A stretch of DNA of 64,000 bases from Sphingomonas sp. M1-B02 (GTDB lineage: Bacteria > Pseudomonadota > Alphaproteobacteria > Sphingomonadales > Sphingomonadaceae): positions 558,001-622,000 of the forward strand of contig NZ_CP110679.1 of the NCBI RefSeq assembly GCF_026167525.1, read 5' to 3'. Below are positions 46,654-58,908 of this stretch, one piece after another. The position numbers and the translations under genes were made by a program. The notes under the pieces are model-generated. The model was given only the letters and a program-made list of their open reading frames with translations. It searched no databases and was not told the DNA's origin. Within the stretch, counting starts at the first letter, position 1. The number at the start of each line of letters is the position of its first letter.

Positions 46654-49600
46654 ATGCCCAAACGCACCGACATCTCCTCGATCCTCGTCATCGGCGCGGG
46701 GCCGATCATTATCGGCCAGGCGTGCGAATTCGATTATTCGGGCACGCAGGCGATCAAGGCGCTCAAGGAGGAGGGCTATCGCATCGTCCTGGTCAATTCG
46801 AACCCGGCGACGATCATGACCGATCCCGAACTGGCCGACGCGACCTATGTCGAGCCGATCACGCCCGAGATCGTCGCCAAGATCATCGCGAAGGAGCGCC
46901 CCGACGCGATCCTGCCGACGATGGGTGGGCAGACCGCGCTCAACACCGCGCTGGCGCTGGCGAACGACGGCACGCTGGAAAAGTACGGCTGCATCATGAT
47001 CGGTGCGGACGCCGAGGCGATCGACAAGGCCGAGGACCGGCTGAAGTTCAAGGATGCGATGACCAGGATCGGGCTGGAGAGCGCCCGTTCGCATATCGCC
47101 CACACCGAAGCCGAGGCGCTGGAGGGGCTGGACTATGTCGGGTTGCCGGCGATCATCCGGCCGAGCTTCACGATGGGCGGATCGGGCGGCGGGATCGCCT
47201 ATAATCGCGAGGAATTTCTGGGGATCGTCCGCTCGGGGCTCGATCTCTCGCCGACCACCGAAGTGCTGATCGAGGAGTCGCTGCTCGGTTGGAAGGAATA
47301 TGAGATGGAGGTCGTTCGGGACAGGAACGACAATTGCATCATCGTCTGCTCGATCGAGAATATCGATCCGATGGGCGTCCATACCGGCGATTCGATCACG
47401 GTCGCGCCCGCGCTGACGCTGACCGACAAAGAATATCAGATCATGCGCAACGCCAGCATCGCGGTGCTGCGCGAGATCGGCGTCGAGACGGGCGGATCGA
47501 ACGTCCAATATGCGGTCAATCCGAAAGACGGCCGGCTGATCGTCATCGAGATGAACCCCCGCGTCTCTCGCTCGTCGGCGCTGGCTTCCAAGGCTACCGG
47601 CTTCCCGATCGCCAAGGTCGCGGCGAAGCTGGCGGTGGGATACACGCTCGACGAGATTACGAATGACATTACCGGTGCGACCCCCGCGAGCTTCGAGCCG
47701 ACGATCGACTATGTCGTCACCAAGATCCCGCGCTTCGCCTTCGAGAAGTTCAAGGGCGCCGAAAACACCCTCGGCACCGCGATGAAGTCGGTCGGCGAGG
47801 TGATGGCGATCGGGCGTTCGATCCATGAGAGCCTGCAGAAGGCGCTGCGCGGGCTCGAGACCGGGCTTTCGGGCTTCAACCAGGTCGACCGGCTGGTCGG
47901 CGCGCCGCGCGACGAGATCGAGGCGGCGCTGGCCGAGCGGACGCCGGACCGGCTGCTGATCGCGGCACAGGCGCTGCGCGAGGGCTTCACCGTGCCCGAA
48001 ATCCATGCGCTGACGAGGTTCGACCCCTGGTTCCTCGAGCGGATCGCCGAGATCGTCGCTGCCGAGGAAGTCGTGTGCCGCGGCGGGCTGCCGCAGGATG
48101 CCGCGGGCATGCGCCGGCTCAAGGCGATGGGCTTCAGCGACAAGCGCCTCGCCTATCTCGCGCTCAAATCGCTGAACCTGCGCGAGGGCAGCGGGGCGAT
48201 GGCGCGCAGCCACGGGCTGATCGGCGACGTCGCGCGGATGATGACCGGCGGCGTGACCGAGACCGACGTGCGCGCGCTGCGCCACAAGCTTGGCGTACGG
48301 CCCGTGTTCAAGCGGATCGACACCTGCGCGGCCGAGTTCGAGGCGAAGACGCCTTATATGTATTCGACCTATGAAGCGCCGAGCTTCGGCGCGCCCGAGA
48401 GCGAGTCCGAGCCGACCGATCGGCGCAAGATCGTGATCCTGGGCGGCGGGCCGAACCGGATCGGGCAGGGGATCGAGTTCGATTATTGCTGCTGCCACGC
48501 CTGCTTCGCGCTGGCGGATGCGGGCTATGAGACGATCATGATCAACTGCAATCCGGAGACGGTGAGCACCGATTACGACACGTCCGACCGGCTCTATTTC
48601 GAGCCGCTGACCGCCGAGGATGTGCTCGAGGTGCTCGACGTCGAGAAGTCGAACGGCACGCTGGTGGGGGTGATCGTCCAGTTTGGCGGGCAGACCCCGC
48701 TCAACCTGGCGCAGGCGCTGGAGGATGCGGGGATCCCGATCCTGGGCACCTCGCCCGATGCGATCGACCTGGCGGAGGATCGCGAGCGCTTCGCCGCGAT
48801 GGTTTCCAAGCTCGGGCTGCGCCAGCCGCTCAACGGGCTGGCGCGCAGCCGCGACGAGGCGGTGGCGGCGGCGGAGCGGATCGGCTTCCCGGTGCTGATG
48901 CGGCCTTCCTATGTGCTTGGGGGCCGGGCGATGGAGATCGTCGATACGCTCCAGCAGCTCGACGATTATATCCAGACCGCGGTGCAGGTCTCGGGCGACT
49001 CACCCGTGCTGATCGACCAATATCTGCGCGACGCGATCGAAGTCGATGTCGACGCGATCTGCGACGGCACCGACGTGGTGGTCGCCGGCGTGCTCCAGCA
49101 TATCGAGGAAGCCGGGGTGCATTCGGGCGACAGCGCCTGCTCGATCCCGCCTTATTCACTGAGCCCCGAGATCATCGCCGAAATCGAGCGCCAGACCGAG
49201 GCGCTGGCGCATGCGCTGTCGGTCGTCGGGCTGATGAACATCCAGTTCGCGGTGAAGGACGGGTTGGTCTATCTGATCGAGGTCAATCCGCGCGCGAGCC
49301 GGACGGTGCCGTTCGTGGCGAAGGCGGTCGGGGTGCCCATCGCCAAGATCGCGGCGCGGGTGATGGCCGGCGAGAAGCTGGCGCATCTGCCCAAGATCGA
49401 CCGGCACATCGATCATATCGCGGTGAAGGAAGCGGTGTTCCCCTGGTCGCGCTTTCCGGGCGTCGATCCGGTGCTCTCGCCCGAAATGCATTCGACCGGC
49501 GAAGTGATGGGGATCGACAGCGATTTCGCGACCGCCTTCGCCAAGTCGCAGCTGGGGGCGGGGACGGTGCTGCCGCTCGCCGGCACCCTGTTCGTCAGCG

Positions 49601-49983
49601 TCAAGGAGAGCGACAAGCCGGTGGTGCTGCCGGGGGTGCGGATCCTTGCCGTGCTGGGCTTCACGATCGTCGCAACGAGCGGGACCGCCGACTATCTCGA
49701 GGCCGAGGGTATCGCGATCGAGCGCGTGAACAAGGTGGCGCAGGGGCGGCCGCATATCGTCGACCGCATCCAGGACGGTCGCGTGGATATCATCTTCAAC
49801 ACCACCGAGGGCTGGCAGTCGCTCAAGGACAGTTCGAGCATCCGCAAAACCGCGATGGGGCAGAAAGTGCCCTATTTCACGACGGCGGCGGCGAGCGTGG
49901 CGGCGGCGCGGGCGATCGAATCGCTGCGGACGAAGCCGCTTGAGGTGCGCCCGTTGCAGGATTTCTACGCGGCGCGGGATTAA
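46654..49983 (+). CDS. carB: Carbamoyl-phosphate synthase large subunit
   Basis: Makes carbamoyl phosphate from bicarbonate, ATP and ammonia. 1109 residues with the duplicated ATP-grasp architecture: first half beginning [21 protein letters not shown], second half beginning [22 protein letters not shown] (near residue 590), each with E-x-N-P-R-x-S-R motifs, and a C-terminal MGS-like allosteric domain ([16 protein letters not shown]). The ATG at 46654 is chosen; the frame is open upstream over the small gene. Followed by a degenerate palindrome. Confidence 0.97.
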   Translation: MPKRTDISSILVIGAGPIIIGQACEFDYSGTQAIKALKEEGYRIVLVNSNPATIMTDPELADATYVEPITPEIVAKIIAKERPDAILPTMGGQTALNTALALANDGTLEKYGCIMIGADAEAIDKAEDRLKFKDAMTRIGLESARSHIAHTEAEALEGLDYVGLPAIIRPSFTMGGSGGGIAYNREEFLGIVRSGLDLSPTTEVLIEESLLGWKEYEMEVVRDRNDNCIIVCSIENIDPMGVHTGDSITVAPALTLTDKEYQIMRNASIAVLREIGVETGGSNVQYAVNPKDGRLIVIEMNPRVSRSSALASKATGFPIAKVAAKLAVGYTLDEITNDITGATPASFEPTIDYVVTKIPRFAFEKFKGAENTLGTAMKSVGEVMAIGRSIHESLQKALRGLETGLSGFNQVDRLVGAPRDEIEAALAERTPDRLLIAAQALREGFTVPEIHALTRFDPWFLERIAEIVAAEEVVCRGGLPQDAAGMRRLKAMGFSDKRLAYLALKSLNLREGSGAMARSHGLIGDVARMMTGGVTETDVRALRHKLGVRPVFKRIDTCAAEFEAKTPYMYSTYEAPSFGAPESESEPTDRRKIVILGGGPNRIGQGIEFDYCCCHACFALADAGYETIMINCNPETVSTDYDTSDRLYFEPLTAEDVLEVLDVEKSNGTLVGVIVQFGGQTPLNLAQALEDAGIPILGTSPDAIDLAEDRERFAAMVSKLGLRQPLNGLARSRDEAVAAAERIGFPVLMRPSYVLGGRAMEIVDTLQQLDDYIQTAVQVSGDSPVLIDQYLRDAIEVDVDAICDGTDVVVAGVLQHIEEAGVHSGDSACSIPPYSLSPEIIAEIERQTEALAHALSVVGLMNIQFAVKDGLVYLIEVNPRASRTVPFVAKAVGVPIAKIAARVMAGEKLAHLPKIDRHIDHIAVKEAVFPWSRFPGVDPVLSPEMHSTGEVMGIDSDFATAFAKSQLGAGTVLPLAGTLFVSVKESDKPVVLPGVRILAVLGFTIVATSGTADYLEAEGIAIERVNKVAQGRPHIVDRIQDGRVDIIFNTTEGWQSLKDSSSIRKTAMGQKVPYFTTAAASVAAARAIESLRTKPLEVRPLQDFYAARD

Positions 49984-49984
49984 T

Positions 49985-50014
49985 CCGCCGTCATCCCCGT
50001 CTTTGCGGGGGCGG
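49985..50014. repeat. Degenerate palindrome after carB
   Basis: The stretch begins CCGCCGTCATCCCCG and ends CGGGGGCGG, with a six-base loop; the stem is CCCCG/CGGGG plus a broken outer part. GTCATCC resembles the hairpin at 31230, so this looks like a decayed member of the same palindrome class. It may end the carB transcript, but no T-run is present. Confidence 0.45.
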
Positions 50015-50064
50015 ACAGAGGAGGGGGCGTCGGCGGCTGTTACAGCCTCGGGGTCCCCAAGTGC

Positions 50065-50093
50065 TTGAAGTTTGCCCCTTGCGCTATTATTAT
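50065..50093 (+). promoter_or_regulatory. Sigma-70 promoter for greA
   Basis: TTGAAG (50065-50070) and TATTAT (50088-50093) are exactly 17 bases apart in an AT-richer patch. Transcription would start near 50100, giving a leader of about 87 bases before the greA ATG. This is the clearest housekeeping promoter in the window. Confidence 0.65.
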
Positions 50094-50186
50094 TCGCACT
50101 CGCACAATTGATCCCTCCATCGATAACTATGTGCGGGCGTCTCCACTTGGGCCGCTTGGGGGACGGGGCGTTGAAGGACGAATGTG

Positions 50187-50663
50187 ATGGCGACGGTCGA
50201 CAAGCTGCCGATACTCAAAGAGGGCTATGAGAAGCTTACGGCTGAACTCAAACGGCTGAAAATCGAACGCCCGCTGATCGTGGACGCGATCGAGGAAGCG
50301 CGGGCGCATGGCGACCTTTCGGAAAATGCCGAATATCACGCCGCCAAGGAGCAGCAGGGCCAGAACGAGGCCACGATCTCCGACATCGAAGGCAAGCTCA
50401 GCCGCGCCCAGATCATCGATCCCACCGAATTGTCGGGCGACAAGGTCGTCTTCGGCGCAACCGTGACGTTGCTCGACGAGGACGACAAGCCGATCCGCTA
50501 CCAGATCGTCAGCGAGACCGAGGCCGATGCCAGCAATGGCCGCATCTCGTATAATTCGCCGATCGGCCGTGCGCTGATCGGGCGCAAGGTGGACGAAGAG
50601 GTCGAAGTCTCGGTGCCCGCAGGCGACCGCTATTATCTGGTCTCGAAGATCGAATTCATCTGA
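50187..50663 (+). CDS. greA: Transcription elongation factor GreA
   Basis: Rescues backtracked RNA polymerase by stimulating transcript cleavage through the secondary channel. 158 residues, the same as in E. coli. The N-terminal coiled coil carries the acidic tip in the motif [17 protein letters not shown] (about 38-54), and the C-terminal FKBP-like domain ends [18 protein letters not shown]. The ATG at 50187 is preferred to GTG at 50184 because AAGGA lies eight bases before it. The rhomboid gene starts two bases after the stop. Confidence 0.96.
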   Translation: MATVDKLPILKEGYEKLTAELKRLKIERPLIVDAIEEARAHGDLSENAEYHAAKEQQGQNEATISDIEGKLSRAQIIDPTELSGDKVVFGATVTLLDEDDKPIRYQIVSETEADASNGRISYNSPIGRALIGRKVDEEVEVSVPAGDRYYLVSKIEFI

Positions 50664-50664
50664 G

Positions 50665-51312
50665 GTGGCGCAGTACGAAGGCGGAGCGAGCCGCCGGCTG
50701 ACGGCGACTGCGATCGTGATCCTGGTGACGGTGGCGGTGAGCCTGTTCGTCACGCTCGGGAATTTCGGAGTCGAGGCAAGCATGCGCGGCGGGTTCATCC
50801 CGGCGCGGCTGAGCGGGATCGAGACCGATTTCGCCGCGGTGCCTGCGATCCTGACGCCGCTCAGCTGCACGTTGCTGCACGCCGGCTTCTTCCATCTCGG
50901 CATGAACATGCTGATGCTCGGCTTCACCGGGCGCGAGACCGAGCGCGTGGTCGGCCCCATGGGGCTGCTGATACTCTATGTGGTCGGCGCCTTTGCCGCT
51001 GCGTTCGCGCAGTGGCTGCCCGATCCCGATTCCATAACGCCGATGATCGGCGCGAGCGGCGCGGCCTCGGCGGTCGTCGGGGCATATTCGCTCTTGTTCG
51101 GACGCTCGCGCGCGCGGGCCATCGGGCCGATCCCCGCGCAGGCGGTGCACGTGCTGTGGCTGGCGATCGCCTGGACCGTGGTCAATCTGCTGACCGCCTT
51201 CGCCTTTCTGGGCGCAGGGATCGCGGTCGCAGCCGCGGCGCATATCGGCGGATTCCTAGCAGGGCTGGCGCTGGCCAAGCCCTTGCTCTGGTGGAACTGG
51301 CGGAAGGCCTGA
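50665..51312 (+). CDS. Rhomboid family intramembrane serine protease
   Basis: A 215-residue six-helix membrane protease. Catalytic Ser131 in GASGA and His193 in AAHIGGF form the dyad; the oxyanion motif HAGFFHLGMNM contributes His77 and Asn81. Substrates are unknown. It starts with GTG two bases after greA and so should share the greA promoter. It ends 10 bases from the convergent DUF4170 gene. Confidence 0.92.
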   Translation: MAQYEGGASRRLTATAIVILVTVAVSLFVTLGNFGVEASMRGGFIPARLSGIETDFAAVPAILTPLSCTLLHAGFFHLGMNMLMLGFTGRETERVVGPMGLLILYVVGAFAAAFAQWLPDPDSITPMIGASGAASAVVGAYSLLFGRSRARAIGPIPAQAVHVLWLAIAWTVVNLLTAFAFLGAGIAVAAAAHIGGFLAGLALAKPLLWWNWRKA

Positions 51313-51322
51313 GCCTTTCGGG

Positions 51323-51550
51323 TCAGCTGGCCGATGTGGTCTGGTCGGGATCGAGCAGCCGATGCAGATGGACGATCACATAGCGCATTTCAGCATCGTC
51401 GACGGTGCGCTGCGCGGCGGCGCGCCAGGCTTTCTCGGCGGCGGCATAATCGGGAAATATCCCGATCACGTCGAGATTGGCCGGATCCTGGAAATCCAGG
51501 GTCATGGGATCGGTGACTCGGCCACCGAATACGAGATGCAACTTGCTCAA
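51323..51550 (-). CDS. DUF4170 family protein
   Basis: A 75-residue soluble protein. The sequence SKLHLVFGGRVTDP, IGIFPDYAAAEKAWRAAAQRTVDDAEMRYVIVHLHRLL in its parts is characteristic of DUF4170, an alphaproteobacterial family of unknown function. I place the start at TTG 51550, where GGAGG lies six bases upstream and the product begins at the conserved MSKLHLVFGG. Frames further upstream to 51643 add non-conserved residues. It lies 64 bases from the stress cluster on the same strand. Confidence 0.82.
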   Translation of the reverse strand: MSKLHLVFGGRVTDPMTLDFQDPANLDVIGIFPDYAAAEKAWRAAAQRTVDDAEMRYVIVHLHRLLDPDQTTSAS

Positions 51551-51614
51551 TTTGGCCTCCGGAAGTGCGTTCGCGCCGGCCTTAGCGGCTCGGGGCGAAC
51601 GCTCAACCTCTAAT

Positions 51615-51983
51615 TCAGGCCTTGCCGGCGCCCTTTGCGGCATCGACGATGTTGCCGAGCAGCGCCGTCACGCGCTCCTTGGTGTCGTCCTTGTTGGGGA
51701 TCAGCGAGTCGATCTCCTGACGCCCGGCCTCCTTGGCGGCACCGACTGCGGCGGTCGCGCGCTCGGCCAGCTTGCGGCCGACCGGGTCGAGAAGCTCGCG
51801 TTCCTTGTCGAGGCGCGGGAGCAGCGCGCCGACGAGTGCGCCGACCGCGATGCCGCCTGCCACCAGCGCCAGAGGGTTCTCGCCGAGTCCTTCGACGGTC
51901 CGAGCGGCCTTTTCACGCGCGCTCGGAGCCTGCGCTTCGACCGGCTGGGTAGCGGTGCCGTTGCTTGTAGTGCCATTGCTCAT
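51615..51983 (-). CDS. ElaB/YqjD-like small envelope protein
   Basis: A 122-residue protein: Ser/Thr/Asn/Gly-rich N-terminus, a Gly/Ala-rich hydrophobic segment (about 36-54, NPLALVAGGIAVGALVGALLP), then an amphipathic helix. Shape and composition resemble the DUF883/YqjD group of stress-induced, inner-membrane-associated proteins, though the order of parts differs from E. coli. The start overlaps the stop of the DUF3618 gene by four bases. Confidence 0.6.
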   Translation of the reverse strand: MSNGTTSNGTATQPVEAQAPSAREKAARTVEGLGENPLALVAGGIAVGALVGALLPRLDKERELLDPVGRKLAERATAAVGAAKEAGRQEIDSLIPNKDDTKERVTALLGNIVDAAKGAGKA

Positions 51984-52327
51984 CGTGGCTGTCCTTTTTT
52001 CTGCTTGTTGTTCAAACCATCGGCCGGCGCGGCGGTTTCACCGCTCCCGCCGCGGCGCTTGAAGATGTCGAATATCCAGCCGCGCGCGAGCACGAGACCG
52101 ATCGCGCCGGCGATCGCGGCGGTGGCGACCGGGCGCTCCCGGGCAGTGTCGACCGCGCTACGCGCAACCGACGTCATCCGCTCGGTGGCGCTGTCGACCG
52201 CTCCCTGCGCGAGGTTCGCCGGCCTGAGCCGTGTCTGCACGGCGCTCAATGTGGCCAGCAACTGCCCACGCGCGGCCACCGCCCGCGCTCGGGCGGCAGC
52301 CACGTCGTGCGGATTGGGGGCGATCAT
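51980..52327 (-). CDS. DUF3618-like membrane-associated protein
   Basis: A 115-residue protein with an N-terminal helix rich in Ala and Arg, a middle region VDSATERMTSVARSAVDTARERP, a hydrophobic Ala/Gly segment (about 70-86) and a basic, Gly-rich tail. The pattern of an amphipathic region followed by a short membrane helix fits DUF3618 and similar YqjK-type proteins. The ATG at 52327 overlaps the holin-like gene stop by four bases. Function unknown. Confidence 0.6.
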   Translation of the reverse strand: MIAPNPHDVAAARARAVAARGQLLATLSAVQTRLRPANLAQGAVDSATERMTSVARSAVDTARERPVATAAIAGAIGLVLARGWIFDIFKRRGGSGETAAPADGLNNKQKKGQPR

Positions 52328-52665
52328 GGCTTTTCCCCGATGATCCGCTTGACATGGACCCATGCCAGCCGCGCCATGATCCCTGCGACCAGCAGAATCG
52401 CGACCACGACGATGAGGGTCGCCCATCCCGGGCCGACATAAGGGGAAAGCGTCAGCACGAGCCCGACGACCAAGGCGATCATCGCCGCCTGCGCCAGCGT
52501 CAATGCCGCCGCGCCCATCCACAGCATGGCGCGGGCGTCGCGAAGCTTGGAACGAACCAGCGTCCTGTAATAGCCGACCTCGGCCCGGGCATAGCCCTTG
52601 CCTTCATCGACCAGCCGGCCGAGCAGATCGCCCAGACCTTCGTCGGGCAGTTGCGGCTCGGCCAC
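52324..52665 (-). CDS. Putative holin superfamily III membrane protein (YqjE-like)
   Basis: A 113-residue protein with an amphipathic N-terminus (LGDLLGRLVDEGKGYARAEVGYYRTLV) and two transmembrane helices (about 47-72 and 78-101), then a short basic tail. This is the layout of the actinobacterial holin-X/superfamily III proteins, which include YqjE of E. coli. There is no phage context, so the holin name reflects fold only. Cotranscribed with the YqjD-like gene 12 bases upstream. Confidence 0.78.
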   Translation of the reverse strand: MAEPQLPDEGLGDLLGRLVDEGKGYARAEVGYYRTLVRSKLRDARAMLWMGAAALTLAQAAMIALVVGLVLTLSPYVGPGWATLIVVVAILLVAGIMARLAWVHVKRIIGEKP

Positions 52666-52677
52666 CCCCTTGCGCCC

Positions 52678-53208
52678 TTATGCCTTGGGGGGCTCGGGGT
52701 CGCCGAGGTCCGCCGCCGCATCGATGCCGGACTTGGCGAGGCGAGCGAGGGCGAAGCCGATCGCGGCGGCGGCGCCGACGGCGATGACCGGGCTCTTGCG
52801 GACGAATTCGCCGGCATCGGCGATCAGATCGTCGACTTCCTTGGTGCGCAGCGATTCCGCGAAGTTGGTGATGCCGTCCGCAGCGGTACGGGCATAGCGG
52901 CCATATTCCGCGCCCAGCTTGGCATCGACGTCGTCGGCGGCGCCCGCCATCATCTTGGCAAGGTCGTCGAGCGCGCTGGTCGCGCGATCCTTGCCCTGGC
53001 CGGCGAATTCGCGCGCGCGATCCGCCGCCTGCGTGCCGAATTTGCCGGCTTCATCCTTGAGGGTCTGCGACGCGCTGCGCTTGGTCTCAGTTTCGCCGCC
53101 GAGATCGTTCGACGCCTCGAAATTGATCGCCGGACCGCTGCCCTGAAGCGTCGAATCCGTGCCGGACGTCGTGCCCGCGCTACCAACGTTGTTGCTATTG
53201 TCAGCCAT
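52678..53208 (-). CDS. YqjD/nutrient-deprivation-induced-like protein
   Basis: A 176-residue protein: Ser/Thr/Asn/Gly-rich N-terminus (about 1-45), a long Ala/Asp/Lys-rich amphipathic helix, then a hydrophobic segment (about 139-156, SPVIAVGAAAAIGFALARLA) and an acidic tail. Similar proteins are induced by starvation and entry to stationary phase; E. coli YqjD anchors ribosomes at the membrane. It is the first gene of the cluster and sits behind an EcfG-type promoter at 53241-53265, matching a stress role. Divergent from eno. Confidence 0.75.
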   Translation of the reverse strand: MADNSNNVGSAGTTSGTDSTLQGSGPAINFEASNDLGGETETKRSASQTLKDEAGKFGTQAADRAREFAGQGKDRATSALDDLAKMMAGAADDVDAKLGAEYGRYARTAADGITNFAESLRTKEVDDLIADAGEFVRKSPVIAVGAAAAIGFALARLAKSGIDAAADLGDPEPPKA

Positions 53209-53240
53209 GCCGAAAAGCCTTTCTGTTACTCGGATCGAAG

Positions 53241-53265
53241 AACCACAGGCGCCTGCGCAGGTTCC
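53241..53265 (-). promoter_or_regulatory. EcfG-type promoter for the YqjD-like stress cluster
   Basis: On the minus strand GGAAC (53265-53261) is followed after 17 bases by GTT (53243-53241), the elements recognised by the general stress sigma factor EcfG in alphaproteobacteria. The base before GTT is G where C is most common. The motif ends 33 bases before the start codon of the first cluster gene. Motif-based, with support from the stress-type gene products downstream. Confidence 0.6.
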
Positions 53266-53336
53266 ATGCTCCGCCGCCGTTGCCGCGAAGGCAGGGAGGG
53301 GTTAGAGGCACGCCCGCGCCCCAACACCCTAAATAG

Positions 53337-54623
<1,287 letters not shown>

Positions 54624-54666
54624 GGAAGCGTCGCCCCGGCCCTCGTCGGGGCGGCGGCTTCTTTTT
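54624..54666 (+). terminator. Rho-independent terminator after eno
   Basis: A GC-rich stem of about 14 pairs (GAAGCGTCGCCCCG against CGGGGCGGCGGCTTC, one bulge) with an eight-base loop, followed by TTTTT. It starts immediately after the eno stop. Confidence 0.88.
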
Positions 54667-54723
54667 CATCTCGGTATAACTGCGGTCTTGCGTCGCCAGG
54701 CTGGTTAAGCGAGAATCAACCAC

Positions 54724-55041
54724 ATGACGCGCACCTCACCGATCCGTTCGCTCCTCCGCCGTGCCGGGCTTCCCGCCGCGGTGCTGATGGCGGTGGGCTT
54801 CTTCGGCTACAATGCGGCGCTCGGCCCGACCGGGGTCGTGGCGACCAAAGCGCTCAAGACCGAGCTGGCGCAGAAGGATGTGGAATATGCGGCGCTCGCC
54901 AAGAAGCGGGCAGAGCTGAAGAATCGGGTCGAACTGCTCGATCCGAAGCGCGGCGCGGATCCGGACATGGTCGACGAGCTGGTACGCAAGCAACTCAACG
55001 TCGCGCGCCCCGACGAAGTGATCGTTCCGCTCGACAAGTGA
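54724..55041 (+). CDS. ftsB: Septum formation initiator (FtsB/DivIC family)
   Basis: A 105-residue bitopic protein: short basic cytoplasmic N-terminus, one membrane helix (about 17-35), then a periplasmic coiled coil (LKTELAQKDVEYAALAKKRAELKNRVELL) and a conserved end with DMVDELVRKQLNVARPDEVIV. It joins FtsL and FtsQ at the divisome. The ribosome site is weak. An imperfect CtrA-type box (TTAA-N7-TCAAC) lies at 54705-54720, directly before the start. Position between eno and pdhA is conserved. Confidence 0.88.
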   Translation: MTRTSPIRSLLRRAGLPAAVLMAVGFFGYNAALGPTGVVATKALKTELAQKDVEYAALAKKRAELKNRVELLDPKRGADPDMVDELVRKQLNVARPDEVIVPLDK

Positions 55042-55161
55042 GCGCCGGCCCGGTTCGCCACTGCCACGAAAGCCCGATTTCCCCGCGCGTTGACGTTGCG
55101 TCCGGGCCAACAACACGCTTATAGGCTCGGCCCCTGACCTTATCCGGGACGAGGATTTACC

Positions 55162-56211
55162 GTGGCCAAATCACCGGCGCGTCAAGCACCGACACTCCCC
55201 GCAGCATCCAATCGCGAGCGTCCCGCCGAGCCGGAACGGTTCAAGGCATCGAAGGACCAGCTGCTCGAATTCTACAAGCAGATGCTGCTGATCCGCCGCT
55301 TCGAAGAGAAAGCCGGCCAGCTTTACGGCCTCGGTTTCATCGGCGGCTTCTGCCACCTTTATATCGGCCAGGAAGCGGTCGCGGTCGGGCTCCAGTCGGC
55401 GCTCGACGGCGACAAGGATTCGGTGATCACCGGCTATCGCGACCATGGCCACATGCTCGCTTACGGCATCGATCCGAAGGTGATCATGGCCGAGCTGACC
55501 GGGCGCGGCGCCGGCATCAGCCGCGGCAAGGGCGGCTCGATGCACATGTTCTCGACCGAGAAGAAGTTCTACGGCGGGCACGGCATCGTCGGTGCGCAGG
55601 TCTCGCTCGGCACCGGGCTCGCCTTCGCGCACAAGTATAACGAGGATGGCGGCGTCGCCATGTCCTATTTCGGCGACGGCGCGTCGAACCAGGGCCAGGT
55701 CTATGAGAGCTTCAACATGGCCGAGCTGTGGAAGCTGCCGATCATCTATGTGATCGAGAACAACCAATATGCCATGGGCACGTCGGTCAATCGGTCCTCC
55801 TCCGAGGACCAGCTCTACAAGCGCGGCGAATCTTTCCGCATTCCCGGCATCCAGGTCGATGGGATGGACGTGCTGGCCTGCCGCGGCGCGGCCGAAGAGG
55901 CGCTGGCCTGGGTGCGCGCGGGCAAGGGTCCGATCATCCTGGAGATGAAGACCTATCGCTATCGCGGGCACTCGATGTCCGATCCGGCCAAATATCGCAG
56001 CCGCGAGGAAGTCCAGTCGGTGCGCGACAAGTCCGATCCGATCGAGGCGGTGAAGCGCGAGCTCGAAACGCTGGGCGTGACCGAGGAACAGCTCAAGCCG
56101 CTCGAGCAGGAGATCCGCAAGGTCGTCAACGAAGCGGCCGATTACGCAGAACAGACGCCCGAGCCCGATCCGGCCGAGCTGTATACCGACGTGCTGGTGG
56201 AGTCCTACTGA
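55162..56211 (+). CDS. pdhA: Pyruvate dehydrogenase E1 component, alpha subunit
   Basis: ThDP-binding half of the two-subunit E1, decarboxylating pyruvate. 349 residues. ThDP motif [31 protein letters not shown] begins near residue 172, and the phosphorylation-loop-like [14 protein letters not shown] is present. The first 30 residues are a polar extension. GTG start with GAGGA about eight bases upstream. One base separates it from pdhB. Confidence 0.96.
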   Translation: MAKSPARQAPTLPAASNRERPAEPERFKASKDQLLEFYKQMLLIRRFEEKAGQLYGLGFIGGFCHLYIGQEAVAVGLQSALDGDKDSVITGYRDHGHMLAYGIDPKVIMAELTGRGAGISRGKGGSMHMFSTEKKFYGGHGIVGAQVSLGTGLAFAHKYNEDGGVAMSYFGDGASNQGQVYESFNMAELWKLPIIYVIENNQYAMGTSVNRSSSEDQLYKRGESFRIPGIQVDGMDVLACRGAAEEALAWVRAGKGPIILEMKTYRYRGHSMSDPAKYRSREEVQSVRDKSDPIEAVKRELETLGVTEEQLKPLEQEIRKVVNEAADYAEQTPEPDPAELYTDVLVESY

Positions 56212-56212
56212 G

Positions 56213-57616
<1,404 letters not shown>

Positions 57617-57622
57617 GCGCGG

Positions 57623-58288
57623 TCAGCAGGTGGACGGGGTAACTCCCGCCACCTGATAGACCCCGCTGGTGCCGCCAATCAGATCGCGCCGATCGCGGAC
57701 CATCATCGAGGCGACCTCGTTGATCTCGCCCGCCCACGGCGTCTTCACCAGCGGCCTATAGATATAGCGGACTTCGACGAACATCGCCGCGCCGTCGTCC
57801 GGAGCGATGGTCTGCCGCCCCGTCGGACCGATGCCGGGCTCGTTGGTCTTGGTGGCGACGGTTCCCCAGCTCGAGCTCAAGCTGGTCTTGCTCCCCTTGC
57901 AGCGCTGCCAGCGGATCTTGTAGCGGCTGTTCGTATTGGGATTGGCGACCGGCTCGACACTAGAAATGATCACGCGACCGTTTTCCAGAAGGTCTAGCTC
58001 GCCCGATTGCATATCGGCTCCCGTCAGCAGATCGTTGATATCGGCTTCGGTAATCGTCTTTGCCTGAAGCTGGCTGCCACTGCCGATACGCGCGGCGTTG
58101 TCCGCCAGATGCAGCGCGATCTGGCTGATCCGCATCTTGGTGATGATATAGTTGGTCAGCTCCGCGCCTGTGAGGCTCAAGGTCAGCAGGATCGGCAGCG
58201 ACAAGGCGAACTCCAGCAGCGCCAGGCCGCTGGTTTCCCGGCCGAGCCTGGCCAGGAACGCCTTTGCTTGGGTGCTAATACGGGTCAT
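57623..58288 (-). CDS. TadE-like pilus assembly protein
   Basis: A 221-residue protein with the pseudopilin-type N-terminal segment ETSGLALLEFALSLPILLTLSL (split here: ETSGLALLEF then ALSLPILLTLSL), the hallmark of the TadE family, and a polar periplasmic domain with one internal and one C-terminal Cys. TadE-like proteins are minor pseudopilins of the Flp/Tad system. ATG at 58288 overlaps the upstream gene stop (ATGA). No Tad secretion ATPase or prepilin peptidase gene is near, so the machinery must be elsewhere. Confidence 0.85.
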   Translation of the reverse strand: MTRISTQAKAFLARLGRETSGLALLEFALSLPILLTLSLTGAELTNYIITKMRISQIALHLADNAARIGSGSQLQAKTITEADINDLLTGADMQSGELDLLENGRVIISSVEPVANPNTNSRYKIRWQRCKGSKTSLSSSWGTVATKTNEPGIGPTGRQTIAPDDGAAMFVEVRYIYRPLVKTPWAGEINEVASMMVRDRRDLIGGTSGVYQVAGVTPSTC

Positions 58289-58908
58289 GCGCAATTCCGA
58301 ACCTTGGGCACGGCCTGATCGCCATAAGGCTGGTTCCGCAGCACGGTCGAACCCTTCACGGTCGTCTGGTTCGAGCCGCCGATGAAGCGATAAATCGGGA
58401 AGAAGCGGGGATAGCTGACGGTAACCGAGTACAGCACCGCATCCTTCGCGCCGCCCTGACCGCTATTGCCGCCGCTCGCGTCCCAGTTCTGGTTGTTGTT
58501 GTTGTCCTCATACGGCTCGCCACCGTTGCACGTATTGTTGCCGTCGGTGTCGGTATAGGGCTCGAACTGGGCGGCCGCGGCGTCCGAGAAGGTGCGGTAA
58601 TATTCGCGCGTGATTGTTACCGTCGCATTGTTCGCCAGCGCCCCGACCTGGCTGCGCACGCGCCCGTCGAGCGTGGCCCGCCGGGTCGCCTCGGTGCCGC
58701 TTTCGAGCGAGGAGTCGCGCGCCGTCTTCTGGACGACGCCCTGGAGGACGCCGCGCATGTAGAGCGTGTGCGAGACATCGAACGCACCGACCAGCAGCAT
58801 GCACAGCACCGGCGCCACGATAGCGAATTCGATAACCGTCGCGCCGCGGGTCTCGCTTACGAGGCGGCGCGCGATACCGCCGCGGATGGCAGTCGCCCGG
58901 ATCCTCAC
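58285..58908 (-). CDS. Second TadE/TadF-like pseudopilin
   Basis: A 207-residue protein with RGATVIEFAIVAPVLCMLLVGAF near residues 21-43, again the TadE motif with Glu in the hydrophobic stretch. The periplasmic part has a short Asn/Asp/Gly-rich stretch (YEDNNNNQNW) and one potential disulfide pair. Starts with GTG overlapping the TadG-like stop (GTGA), and overlaps the next gene, so the three are translated as a set. Confidence 0.85.
   Translation of the reverse strand: MRIRATAIRGGIARRLVSETRGATVIEFAIVAPVLCMLLVGAFDVSHTLYMRGVLQGVVQKTARDSSLESGTEATRRATLDGRVRSQVGALANNATVTITREYYRTFSDAAAAQFEPYTDTDGNNTCNGGEPYEDNNNNQNWDASGGNSGQGGAKDAVLYSVTVSYPRFFPIYRFIGGSNQTTVKGSTVLRNQPYGDQAVPKVRNCA

Noticed and set aside
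46405..48498. Minus-strand open frame opposite carB
   Set aside because: Antisense shadow; composition bias only.
50129..50230. Possible upstream open frame in the greA leader
   Set aside because: It starts at an ATG without a ribosome site and runs out of frame into greA; no sign of conservation can be judged.
51615..53208. Prophage remnant, suggested by the holin-like gene
   Set aside because: No other phage gene, integrase or attachment site is near, and the neighbours match the YqjD-type stress cluster.
55090..55120. TTGACG with TTATAGG before pdhA as a promoter
   Set aside because: The two elements are about 23 bases apart, too far for a sigma-70 promoter.
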